From: CAYOWQ01 sp964407695
GTDB lineage: Bacteria > Planctomycetota > Phycisphaerae > Phycisphaerales > SM1A02
Assembly (NCBI GenBank): GCA_964407695.1
Contig: CAYOWQ010000002.1
Span: forward strand, 248,001-312,000
Direction: 5' to 3'
Length of the DNA: 64,000 bases
Part shown: piece after piece, positions 24,243-31,140 of the stretch
Position numbering within the stretch: position 1 is the first letter of the stretch
Layout: the number at the start of each line of letters is the position of its first letter
The notes under the pieces: generated by a model
Told to the model about the DNA's origin: nothing
The model's database searches: none
Seen by the model: the letters and a program-made list of their open reading frames with translations, nothing else
Translations under genes and position numbers: made by a program

Positions 24243-25832
24243 TCACCCCGTCCACGCGCCCAGCAGCAATCCCAGATCCGCACCGTCCACGTTGCCGTCG
24301 TCGTTGAGATCGGCATCCGGGTCCGAGCTTCCCCACGCGGCCAAGAGCAACCCGAGATCCGCTCCGTTCACGCTGCCATCGCAGTTAAGGTCGCCGAGGG
24401 TGCATCCAGACGGCTCCGGCTGAAACTCATAGGCTCCGCGATCGATGATCGGCGATCGGCCTTCGCCGGTGTTGATCACGGTGGGTTCGTCATAGAAGCG
24501 GGGCAGACCCGCGAAGTCTTCCGTGAGCGCCACCGTCCACGCGGAGTTGCTGCCGGAATCCGTGGCCGGGCTGAACGCCAAGGTGCGAAGGTCATCATCC
24601 GGCGTGCCGACGATGTTGTCGGCCCCGTCGAGATCGAGGAACAGGGGATCGGCCGAGAGGTTGCCAACGCCGCCAAAGCCGCCCTGAACGATCGAATGCT
24701 CCACCACGATCACCGGATCGCCGGGCGATTGAATCTGCTGGCCGAAATTGCCCCACAGGATGCAGTTCTTCACGTTGCAGGTCGAGCCGTTGAGCTTCGC
24801 GAGCGCCCCGCCAAGATTGAGCGCGCCGACGACGTTGCCCGCGATCGTGCAATTGAGAAGCGTGGACGTCGATTGCGATGTGCAATACACCGCCCCGCCC
24901 AGCCCGAAGTTGTTCGCCTGGTTGCCGGAAAACAGGCAGTTCACCACGGTCGAGTTCGACCCGCTGCTGGTGAAGACGATGGCCCCGCCGCCGCCGCCGT
25001 TGGCGATGTTGCCGTGGAACGCGCAGTTGGAGACGAGGGCGGTCGCGGATCCCAGTGTCAAAGCGCCTCCGGCTGCGCTGCTGTTGTTCGTGGTGAACGT
25101 GCAGCGGTCGATCGTCGCCTGACTCATCCCCTGCTTGTGAATCGCGCTGCCGCCGGCCGAGGTGTTCGAATCAAACGTGCAGCCCGAGATCGTCACCGCG
25201 ACCGAAGCGCCATTGAGCGCAATCGCCCCGCCGAATCCGTTGCCGCCGCCGACAATCGCCTTGTTCGCCATGAACTCGCAATCGATGATGTCCGGATCGG
25301 ACATGCCGTTGATGGAGATGGCCCCGCCGTTGGGCGCTTCGCAGAGGTTGAAGATGCACGCGCGCACCGTCGGCCGCGTGCTGATCGCCACGCCGTTCAC
25401 GAGGATCCCCCCGCCGTTGAGCGACACCGGCTTGCCGTTTCGGATCGTGAATCCCTCCACGATCGCCGACTCGGTCTCGCCGGAATCAAACGTGAACGCC
25501 CTGCCCAGGAGCTCGCAGTCGATGATGCACGCCGCTGCCCCGCCCGCCCCGCCCTCCGAATGCAGGTACAGGTTCTTTCCGCCGAAGCTCAGGTTGCGAT
25601 TGTCGGCCCCGGAATACGTGCCATTGGCCACGATGATCTCATCACCACTAATGGCCGCCATGATCGCGGCCTTCAACGTCGGCTGATCCGCCGGCACATG
25701 AATGGTCCCCGCCTCCGCAACCCCCGCAACCCCCGCAACCCCCGCAACCCCCGCCACCCCCGTGAAACAGGCCACCCCGGCCAGCCACAAGGTTGCTGCC
25801 GCCGCCCGCGCCCACGATCCGTTTCGGTTCAT
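24243..25832 (-). CDS. Secreted right-handed beta-helix protein with dockerin tag
   Basis: Exported protein of 529 residues. After a signal peptide comes a pectate-lyase-like parallel beta-helix (about 45-430): repeated N-C/I-x-F-x-x-N and S-G-N-x-A-x-x-G-G-A-(I/V) turns typical of polymorphic outer membrane/choice-of-anchor proteins. Residues about 475-529 carry two dockerin-like motifs (GDLNCDGSVNGADLGLLL, ADLNDDGNVDGADLGLLL). GGAGGAGAAC is placed 6 bases before the ATG at 25832. The ATG overlaps the stop of the upstream zinc-ribbon gene (ATGA), implying translational coupling. A carbohydrate-binding or lyase role is possible but no catalytic residues can be assigned. Confidence 0.87.
   Translation of the reverse strand: MNRNGSWARAAAATLWLAGVACFTGVAGVAGVAGVAGVAEAGTIHVPADQPTLKAAIMAAISGDEIIVANGTYSGADNRNLSFGGKNLYLHSEGGAGGAAACIIDCELLGRAFTFDSGETESAIVEGFTIRNGKPVSLNGGGILVNGVAISTRPTVRACIFNLCEAPNGGAISINGMSDPDIIDCEFMANKAIVGGGNGFGGAIALNGASVAVTISGCTFDSNTSAGGSAIHKQGMSQATIDRCTFTTNNSSAAGGALTLGSATALVSNCAFHGNIANGGGGGAIVFTSSGSNSTVVNCLFSGNQANNFGLGGAVYCTSQSTSTLLNCTIAGNVVGALNLGGALAKLNGSTCNVKNCILWGNFGQQIQSPGDPVIVVEHSIVQGGFGGVGNLSADPLFLDLDGADNIVGTPDDDLRTLAFSPATDSGSNSAWTVALTEDFAGLPRFYDEPTVINTGEGRSPIIDRGAYEFQPEPSGCTLGDLNCDGSVNGADLGLLLAAWGSSDPDADLNDDGNVDGADLGLLLGAWTG
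25715..25759 (-). repeat. 9-bp repeats in the signal peptide core
   Basis: Five tandem copies of CCGCAACCC (plus strand; the last is CCGCCACCC) encode Gly-Val-Ala units in the hydrophobic core and cleavage region of the beta-helix protein's signal peptide (FTGVAGVAGVAGVAGVAEAG). Copy number changes would lengthen or shorten the hydrophobic core without changing frame. Confidence 0.88.
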
Positions 25833-26683
25833 GATTCGTTCTCCTCCGGAGGCACAGCGTACCACAGGCGATCCGGGGAGGCACCAAGGAATCGGTTGCC
25901 TCCCGCGCGGGGAACCGCGCAATCCTCACCACACCCCCCGCCGCCGCATTCCGGAACTGCCCCGCCCCCGCCGCCGGCCCCGGCCGAACCGCCCCCGCCC
26001 CCGCCCCCGGAAGAACTGCCCCGCAGGTCATAGCCGCACTTCACGCATTGCCCGCGCCTGCGCCGACATCCGCGGCGGACGATGCCGGGGCCGAAGCAGA
26101 GAATCCAGAGGATGCCGCCATAGAACGCGGTGTTGAAGGCAAGGCCGGGCCAGATCAGCGCCAAGGGAAGCCGTATTCCCTTCTCCACAAAGTTTGGCTG
26201 AAGACCCGCCGTGGCGATCGGAATGGTGACAGCGCCGGCGAATTCAGAGACCTCGTGCGTGCTTCCAGCGCTGCCCAGCTCATCGAATCGCCGCCAGCAC
26301 GTTGATCGGAATGGCCAGCCGAACGCGCACATCGTTGCGGCTGCATAGCACTGTCGCCGAGCGGTCTCCCCACGAAATTGCTGTGCCCGCTCGGGGATGG
26401 TGCTCCAGCCGGACCATGCGGGCAGCAGGTCCTCAGGCTTTTCGCCCATCCCTCGGCTCAGGATGTCGGGCGAGGTCCACGACGAGAAGACACATTCAAA
26501 TGCTGCACAGCGGTGCACCTGCACCGTCCAGTATCCGGGTGGATCATCCCACGGACGAACACCCACCTGCTCCGACGTCCGATGGTTCTTCAGCGTCAGC
26601 CCCCACGCCACCAGATAACTCATCACCACGCCCCCGCACGCCAGCAACCCGAAGATGAGAATGTGCTTCACCGCCCGCCGCAT
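25829..26683 (-). CDS. Membrane protein with glycine-expanded, altered zinc ribbon
   Basis: Protein of 284 residues: N-terminal membrane helix (HILIFGLLACGGVVMSYLVAWGL), a middle domain with Trp and Cys residues, a second helix pair (WPGLAFNTAFYGGILWILCF), then a zinc-ribbon start CVKCGYDLRG. Instead of the usual short linker and CPECG, the protein has about 20 mostly Gly/Ser/Ala residues and then VPECGGGGCG, so the third cysteine of the ribbon is replaced by valine, though a new Cys follows. The DNA here is a run of GGGGGC units. Starts at ATG 26683. Its stop overlaps the start of the beta-helix gene by four bases, so they form an operon. No known function. Confidence 0.7.
   Translation of the reverse strand: MRRAVKHILIFGLLACGGVVMSYLVAWGLTLKNHRTSEQVGVRPWDDPPGYWTVQVHRCAAFECVFSSWTSPDILSRGMGEKPEDLLPAWSGWSTIPERAQQFRGETARRQCYAAATMCAFGWPFRSTCWRRFDELGSAGSTHEVSEFAGAVTIPIATAGLQPNFVEKGIRLPLALIWPGLAFNTAFYGGILWILCFGPGIVRRGCRRRRGQCVKCGYDLRGSSSGGGGGGGSAGAGGGGGAVPECGGGGCGEDCAVPRAGGNRFLGASPDRLWYAVPPEENES
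25931..26023 (-). repeat. GGGGGC-rich, G-quadruplex-prone tract in coding sequence
   Basis: On the minus strand this stretch of the gene at 25829 contains at least six runs of four or more G residues, mostly as GGGGGC units, and codes for Gly/Ser/Ala. GGGGCAGTTC occurs at both ends of the tract, suggesting expansion between short direct repeats. Confidence 0.8.
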
Positions 26684-26734
26684 GGAAGAATCTTACAGGA
26701 TCAATCCCCAAAGCCCTCCGCGTTCTCCGCGGTT

Positions 26735-26767
26735 CAAAAAAAGAAAAAGCCCGGCAAGCGCCGGGCT
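26735..26767 (-). terminator. Rho-independent terminator
   Basis: On the minus strand, stem AGCCCGGC with loop GCTT (plus-strand 26748-26767) is followed by a T-rich run (A-rich at 26736-26747 on the plus strand). It lies 24 bp after the stop of the gene at 26791-27486 and before the next minus-strand gene. Confidence 0.85.
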
Positions 26768-26790
26768 CAAACTCAACCTTTGGACGTTTC

Positions 26791-27486
26791 TCAAGCAGCC
26801 TGGGCCAGCGTGTCGCCGATGAACGTGCTCACCGGCACAGCCGCCGGGCCCGCTTCTTCTCGGCGATTCTTCCAGAACGCCGTCAGCCACACCTTCGCTC
26901 CCGCGGGAATCGCGGGCTGAAACTCGATGTCGATCACGGTCTTGGTGGTGTTGGTCAGAAACGTCCACGCCAGGGGATCAATCGGGGCCTCCTCGCCGAC
27001 GAACATCAGGACGGTGGCCCCCGACACACCCACCGGCTTGCCGCGCTTCTCGCTGTCGGTGATGTCGCGCAGGGCCAGCTTGGTGGTTCTGCCCAGCGTG
27101 GACAGAATCGCCAGGACCGGCGGATCGGCCGGCGGCGGCACGGGTGTGGGCTCAAGGTCGGGCACGGTGATGCCCAGCGACACCCGCTGCTCATTGGTCA
27201 GCGGCGGATACGCCTGGATGATCTTGACCAGCTCGCGAATGCCGCCGGGGCCGTCGATGAGTTCCGCCTTGGCGGTGTTCTTGGCGGCGATCGCCGCGGG
27301 TGTGCGGGTGTCGTTGTCGGTGGTGACCAGGTACGCCGCGTGCCAGGCGGTATTCAGCGCGGTCAGCGCTGTGGCCTGGGCTGCATTAAGTCCGAACGCC
27401 GTCGGCGTGGCCGCCACCTTGGTGGCCAGGTTGCGGGCCCAGACATCGAACTCGGATTCACGGGATGGGAGATAACTGTCTGCCAC
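26791..27486 (-). CDS. Hypothetical protein, 231 aa
   Basis: Function not recognised. The likely start is a GTG at 27486 (product begins V-A-D-S-Y-L-P-S-R-E), with AAGG about 11 bases upstream; the long open frame upstream reads like intergenic DNA. The N-terminal 110 residues are helical and rich in Ala/Thr (NLATKVAATPTAFGLNAAQATALTA split across helices), then comes a proline-rich linker (EPTPVPPPADPP), then a beta-rich domain that could be fibronectin-like (AWTFLTNTTKTVIDIEFQP). No signal peptide. Similar two-part hypothetical proteins occur in several environmental bacteria to my knowledge, without known role. It is a single-gene unit ended by a strong terminator. Confidence 0.75.
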   Translation of the reverse strand: MADSYLPSRESEFDVWARNLATKVAATPTAFGLNAAQATALTALNTAWHAAYLVTTDNDTRTPAAIAAKNTAKAELIDGPGGIRELVKIIQAYPPLTNEQRVSLGITVPDLEPTPVPPPADPPVLAILSTLGRTTKLALRDITDSEKRGKPVGVSGATVLMFVGEEAPIDPLAWTFLTNTTKTVIDIEFQPAIPAGAKVWLTAFWKNRREEAGPAAVPVSTFIGDTLAQAA

Positions 27487-27814
27487 AGTGCACCAGCCTT
27501 TCTGCGGTTGAGGAAGACCCAACGGCAAGGAGCAAGGCCAGCGCCAAACATCGCGACACCAGCCCCGAAGATGACCGTCGGCGACAGTGCCGACGGGATG
27601 AATGGTTCGCATCGGCATGTGCGCCGTCGGACTGAAGTCGTGTACGAGAGAATTGTCGTGGAACGAGACGCGACGATCCGGCTGCGCCGATTGCATTGTG
27701 TGCGCGAGCGCTGGAGGGTTGTTTCCGCCGTGGGGGAGACAGCCAATGTCTTGACAGGTGGCCAAAAAAAAGCCCCCACCGAAGTGGGGGCTGGACTTGA
27801 GATGAGTTCGATGC
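27487..27814. other. Intergenic region with hairpin
   Basis: No supported gene in 328 bp. It contains an eight-base-pair hairpin CCGTCGGC-GACAGT-GCCGACGG (27575-27596) of unknown role, upstream of the hypothetical gene, and a terminator at the right end. Apparent open frames here lack ribosome sites and family resemblance. Confidence 0.5.
27764..27792 (-). terminator. Rho-independent terminator
   Basis: On the minus strand AGCCCCCAC-TTCG-GTGGGGGCT is followed by seven T residues (A run at 27764-27770). The nine-base-pair stem has a UUCG tetraloop. It lies 22 bp after the stop of the 73-residue gene and ends the marR-linked unit. Confidence 0.92.
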
Positions 27815-28036
27815 TCAGTACAGGCGGGACTCAAGACCGCCAAGCTGCTGCCGAGCGTTGTACATCATGGAGTTCACCGCTCGATACATGTTGTCCGGCA
27901 GTTCGTAGCTGCTCTTGAGGTTGTACGCGCTACCGGAGAGCGCGTTGTAGCTTCCCTGGGAGGTATTCCCATTCATGAATGCGTCGTACTGACCGCGAAA
28001 GCTGTTATACGGATGACTGAGATGTGATTCGTACAT
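27815..28036 (-). CDS. Small Tyr/Asn/Ser-rich protein, 73 aa
   Basis: Not recognised. The protein is soluble-looking, with no signal or membrane segment, and unusually rich in Tyr, Asn, Ser and Met (MYESHLSHPYNSF at the start, LPDNMYRAVNSMMYNARQQ in the second half). Support for a real gene is strong for its size: AGGAGC six bases before the ATG at 28036, a clean terminator directly downstream, and position 73 bp behind marR on the same strand. It is therefore probably cotranscribed with and perhaps controlled by the MarR protein. The tail after residue 45 looks helical. Confidence 0.7.
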   Translation of the reverse strand: MYESHLSHPYNSFRGQYDAFMNGNTSQGSYNALSGSAYNLKSSYELPDNMYRAVNSMMYNARQQLGGLESRLY

Positions 28037-28109
28037 GTCTGTGCTCCTGAAAGAAACGGGTGAAGAAGAAAACAACAGAACGACCGCGCGGTTCGTGACT
28101 GTCAATGGG

Positions 28110-28607
28110 CTAGGCGTCGTTGCCGAACACCTCGTCCGCGTTGCGAATTCCGTTCTGGAAGAGCCTGGCAAGCACCTCGCACTCCGCCCGTTCATCCTGA
28201 AAGGGGGCTAGACACCGAATGATCTTCTGATACATCTCTGCCCGAACTGCGATCCGCTGTTCCAGCACTTCTCTTCCTTTTTCCGTCAACGAAACGGTCT
28301 TCTGTCGATCGTCGTCTTCCATTCGTTCGGTCGCGAGCAGGCCGCTCTGCTTGCTCATGCGGCCAATGGCTGCCGTCACCGCTGCCTGTGACCCGCCCGC
28401 TTCCAAAGCACCTTCAGTCCCAACTTTCAGAGCCTCCTTGAACGACATTGTGCCACGCTCGCCAAGGTGCTCTAACAAAGCCCAATCTCGATCGGTTAAC
28501 CTCTCACAGCCGGGTATCGAGCTCAGCCGATTGGCCCAGCTCAGGCGTATCTTCTTTGCAAAACCCATCATCGCCCGCACGACGGCTTCCTTGTGCGGTT
28601 CAATCAT
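28110..28607 (-). CDS. MarR-family transcriptional regulator
   Basis: Winged-helix repressor of 165 residues. The fold is visible as an N-terminal dimer helix, LTDRDWALLEHLGERGTMSFKEAL, the recognition helix region GGSQAAVTAAIGRMSKQSGLLAT, the wing with MEDDDRQKTVSLTEKGREVLE, and C-terminal dimerisation helices. The D-x-R-x-x-x-V-x-L-T-x-x-G wing motif is diagnostic. It reads away from an AT-rich region with a 15-bp palindrome that may be its operator, and the small 73-residue gene follows. MarR proteins usually respond to small aromatic ligands or oxidants; the ligand here is unknown. Confidence 0.92.
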   Translation of the reverse strand: MIEPHKEAVVRAMMGFAKKIRLSWANRLSSIPGCERLTDRDWALLEHLGERGTMSFKEALKVGTEGALEAGGSQAAVTAAIGRMSKQSGLLATERMEDDDRQKTVSLTEKGREVLEQRIAVRAEMYQKIIRCLAPFQDERAECEVLARLFQNGIRNADEVFGNDA

Positions 28608-28650
28608 GCTTTGGATCCCAATGGTTCATTCGACTTCTTCATATCGACTC

Positions 28651-28679
28651 ACAATAACACATATTTCAATTTGATGCAA
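28651..28679 (-). promoter_or_regulatory. Candidate promoter of marR
   Basis: On the minus strand TTGCAT (28679-28674), a 17-base spacer and TATTGT (28656-28651) form a weak sigma-70-like promoter. Transcription would start about 37 bases before the marR ATG. The -35 box matches only three positions of the consensus, so this is tentative. Confidence 0.3.
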
Positions 28680-28713
28680 CTCAAAATCGTATAAATGTTA
28701 CGTTGTTGCAGTT

Positions 28714-28728
28714 ATAACGAATCGTTAT
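28714..28728. promoter_or_regulatory. 15-bp perfect dyad, candidate MarR operator
   Basis: ATAACGA-A-TCGTTAT has perfect seven-base arms. Size, AT content and position beside a marR gene fit MarR-type operators. A weaker dyad CGTATAAATGTTACG lies at 28688-28702. Neither overlaps the proposed marR -10/-35 boxes, so control might act on a promoter not recognised here or reading to the right. Confidence 0.45.
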
Positions 28729-28991
28729 GACGCAACCCAGGCACCGCCTTGGATTCACAACCATTGATGAACCAAGCAGTTACGTCCTTTCTGCGGCCAG
28801 TGAGGTTCTGGTTCGCAAGGGCGTCGCCTATGGTCTCACACGCATTCTGTTAGCAAATTTGGAGCATGGCACCGCAGGCAATCGACCGTTGGTGCCGAAA
28901 TTTACCCGAGCAAAACTCGTACAAATATGCGAACTTCACAGATTCTCGCGTTCGTGAGATCGCTCAAGTGGTGCAACTGAGTCTTTCCGGC

Positions 28992-29222
28992 GTTCACCGG
29001 AACGCTTAAAACGTTCAACAGAACGCTTAAAACGTTCAACAGAAACGTTCTGGTGTTCAACAGAACGCTTAAAACGTTCAACAGAATGCTTCCGGTGTTC
29101 AACAGAACGCTTAAAACGTTCAACAGAAACGTTCTGGTGTTCACCGGAACGCTTAAAACGTTCAACAGAATGGTTCCGGTGTTCAACAGAACGCTTCCGG
29201 CGTTCACCGCAACGGCGAAAAC
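28992..29222. repeat. Tandem array of 11 x 21-bp units with internal dyads
   Basis: Eleven contiguous units, each exactly 21 bp, begin GTTCAACAGAA or GTTCACCGGAA and end in CGCTTAAAAC, ACGTTCTGGT or TGCTTCCGGT. Units alternate in type, giving a 42-bp higher-order period over much of the array. Most units contain GTTC-N4-GAAC, and with the preceding C and following CG bases the dyad becomes CGTTC-N4-GAACG. The length equals seven codons, so every frame stays open across it, but I find no ribosome site and treat it as non-coding. There are no spacers, so it is not a CRISPR array. Confidence 0.9.
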
Positions 29223-29280
29223 GTCAACCGGAGGGGTGAGGGAGGTCCGGGAAGCCTTCGCCGTCCACCGATCGCGGCAG

Positions 29281-29318
29281 AAAAAAACGCCGGGCGGTGG
29301 CAAGCCACACGCCCAGCG
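29281..29318 (-). terminator. Rho-independent terminator of the AbiC-like operon
   Basis: On the minus strand a long stem (GCTGGGCGTGTGG-CTTG-CCACCGCCCGGC, one mismatch and one bulge; plus coordinates 29288-29318) is followed by seven T residues (A run 29281-29287). It lies about 10 bp after the stop of the 208-residue gene. Confidence 0.85.
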
Positions 29319-29328
29319 CTTCCGGGGG

Positions 29329-29955
29329 TCAGAGGGAATCGCCTTGCCACTCGATCGGCAGATCATAGATATCCGGCGTGTCGACCATTAGATTCAACGG
29401 ACCAATCTTAGCCCGTTGCTCGATGTCGCCAATTGTGCGAAAAAAAGCTTCTAACGGGCCTTCACAGTCGATCCCCAAGTCCCGCGCCATCCCTACAAGC
29501 TCTCGAAGACTGTCGAAACTGATGCATACGCCGGGCGAGTCATCAGGCTGGCCAAGTGCCTTGCGAGCCGTTGCGATTTGGGCACTAGCCATCGCTCGTG
29601 CGTGCGACGGGATGTGCAGCCTCTCCCCGAGCGCAATGGTCCGTAGGCGCTCCGAGAGGACAATTACGGTATGGGGCAGCGAGTGTGCTTGGAGGTACTC
29701 ACGCTGTTCAACGAATGATTCCCATGTCAGGCCCACATAATTCAGCAGCGGCTCGGCCCGAAACACGCGCCACACGATAAGTAGACCATCCGAAATCCTG
29801 TCTTGAATAAGAATGGCGTTCAGCGCACAGCTTTCTCCTCGTATTTTCGCCTTGACCATCGTTGCGAGATTTCCGAATTGATATGTCCGCTCAACCGCGT
29901 TGACCAGCTCTGAAAACTTTTGAAGTGTCTCTCTATCCACGCTCACGAAGTTCAC
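29329..29955 (-). CDS. Hypothetical protein of the AbiC-like operon, 208 aa
   Basis: Not recognised. The protein is soluble and mostly alpha/beta, starting with a helical segment (ETLQKFSELVNAVERTYQF), a strand-rich middle (LNAILIQDRISDGLLIVWRVFRAEP) and an acidic C-terminus. The probable start is a GTG at 29955 without a strong ribosome site, as expected for a second cistron. It begins 46 bp after the putative abortive-infection gene on the same strand and is followed by a terminator, so the two genes form a compact operon. Base composition looks lower in GC than the flanking housekeeping genes, as in its partner. A role as effector or control partner is only inferred from this position. Confidence 0.68.
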   Translation of the reverse strand: MNFVSVDRETLQKFSELVNAVERTYQFGNLATMVKAKIRGESCALNAILIQDRISDGLLIVWRVFRAEPLLNYVGLTWESFVEQREYLQAHSLPHTVIVLSERLRTIALGERLHIPSHARAMASAQIATARKALGQPDDSPGVCISFDSLRELVGMARDLGIDCEGPLEAFFRTIGDIEQRAKIGPLNLMVDTPDIYDLPIEWQGDSL

Positions 29956-30001
29956 TTTCTGGCTTGCCGTCTATGACGTGCCAAATGCTATGCTGAAGCT
30001 G

Positions 30002-30898
30002 TCAAGGGGCGGGCGCTGCATGGACTTGAAGGCGCGATGGAACCCGGGTGCGCCTGTCTCGAGTCATTGGGTAGAGGTCCCAATGTCGGGCGGGTACCGC
30101 GTCCACTTCGAGGTTCTGGAGGAGGTCGTACTTCTCAACCAAAGGGTGAAACTTTTCGTAGCCGTACCGCGAGAGGCAGTTGTAGAGAAGAAGCACCATC
30201 TCCGGCTGGGATAATTGTGCCCGCAAAATCCTTACATAAGTCTGTTTGTCGATCCCGGCAGCCGCCGGTGCGTTGTCGATGAATCTCGCAATCTGGTACA
30301 TCATTCGGAAGTAATGCCCTACGACGTCGCCGTGATGCATGTAGAAAACGGCGTAGTTCTCGTCGATGGCGTTGAGGAGGCTCTCATCGTCGTCCCGATT
30401 GTGCTCGGTGAGAGCCAATCCATCCTCTATCGTTGATTTGAGATTATTGCTAAGGTCGCGCAGCGCTGCTCGGCCATGGCGCCATCGCTCGGGTTGCGGA
30501 AACGCCGGCGCGTTGAAATGCTCGTATTTGATTGTCCTCTGAATCGCGACGAGTTCGACGGTGTCCTGCAAGGTTCTGAGCATGTCGAAAAACACCGTCT
30601 GGAATTCTCTCCTCGCGCCCACCATTCGTTGCGATTCAAGTTCGCGCTGGGCGTCCTTGTTGGCCTGTCGCTGGAGGGCCAACTCTTCTCGCTGAAACCA
30701 GATGGCAGCGAACACACCCGCAAAGGCAAGCCCCGAGAAGAGCGCGTTGATGGCTCCGAATTGGTCGCCGAATTCGCCGGGTTTGAGTCTGTTGGCGGCG
30801 ACATCAATCCCGGGCAAATACTGGAGTAGGAATCCATTTGCGCACCAGAAGCAAATAACCCCTAGGGCGACGAGAGAAATCACGACCCATCGGTTCAT
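30002..30898 (-). CDS. Putative phage abortive infection protein (AbiC-like)
   Basis: Membrane-anchored protein of 298 residues. Two N-terminal helices (VVISLVALGVICFWCANGF and INALFSGLAFAGVFAAIWF) are followed by a coiled-coil-like stretch with many Gln/Arg/Glu and a cytosolic helical domain containing VFFDMLRTLQDTVE, GHYFRMMYQIARFID, YVRILRAQLSQPEMVLLLYNC and KFHPLVEKYDLLQNL. This order of motifs matches the putative AbiC (putAbiC) family of predicted phage abortive-infection proteins. The family's name rests on similarity to lactococcal AbiC; its mechanism is not established. AGGAG lies 7 bases before the ATG at 30898. The 208-residue unknown gene follows 46 bp downstream. Confidence 0.82.
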   Translation of the reverse strand: MNRWVVISLVALGVICFWCANGFLLQYLPGIDVAANRLKPGEFGDQFGAINALFSGLAFAGVFAAIWFQREELALQRQANKDAQRELESQRMVGARREFQTVFFDMLRTLQDTVELVAIQRTIKYEHFNAPAFPQPERWRHGRAALRDLSNNLKSTIEDGLALTEHNRDDDESLLNAIDENYAVFYMHHGDVVGHYFRMMYQIARFIDNAPAAAGIDKQTYVRILRAQLSQPEMVLLLYNCLSRYGYEKFHPLVEKYDLLQNLEVDAVPARHWDLYPMTRDRRTRVPSRLQVHAAPAP

Positions 30899-31049
30899 CG
30901 GAAGACTCCTGAAGTTGTAGCGTCTGCGCTGCGGCCCATGCTGTCAATCCCCGATGGTGGCTTCCTCCCCCACCTCCGCGTTCCCGGCGGTTCACATGCT
31001 TTCCTCTGTGTTCTCTGTGCCTCTGTGGTTCAAATGTTTGCCCCCTGGG

Positions 31050-31140
31050 TTCCCGCCTGCGCGGGAATGACAGCGCACCCTTGACACCTCGACACCTTTC
31101 CCCGGGGGCACGCCTTTGGTCCGCACAGCAGACCCTACGA
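31050..31140. repeat. Second copy of dispersed intergenic repeat cluster
   Basis: Elements A (31050-31071, perfect TTCCCGC-CTG-CGCGGGAA-type dyad), B (CTTGACACCTCGACACCT, 31080-31097) and C (GGTCC...GACCCTACGA, 31118-31140) match those at 21.2-21.3 kb, here in the order A-B-C. Element C runs into the end of the desaturase gene. Dispersed GC-rich palindromes of this type are common REP-like elements. Confidence 0.7.

Larger units (their letters stand above)
28608..29328. other. AT-rich control region and repeat array, no firm gene
   Basis: This 721-bp gap holds the marR promoter region, an operator-like palindrome and the 21-bp array. A 76-codon frame from ATG 28727 to 28957 exists, but it has no ribosome site, its start lies within the palindrome, and the product has no resemblance I know; I leave it as a doubtful possibility. 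The 120 bp beside marR are clearly richer in A and T than the rest of the window. Confidence 0.5.

Noticed and set aside
24189..26033. Plus-strand open frame of about 614 codons across 24-26 kb
   Set aside because: Lies opposite two well-supported minus-strand genes with signal peptide, beta-helix and dockerin motifs; composition is Arg/Pro/His noise.
28727..28957. Plus-strand frame of 76 codons divergent from marR
   Set aside because: Start lies inside a perfect dyad, no ribosome site, no known family; kept only as a remark in the gap entry.
28902..29366. Minus-strand frame giving LLNVLSV-type heptapeptide repeats over the 21-bp array
   Set aside because: Any frame stays open across a 21-bp repeat. 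No ribosome site, and the frame runs through the terminator of the neighbouring operon.
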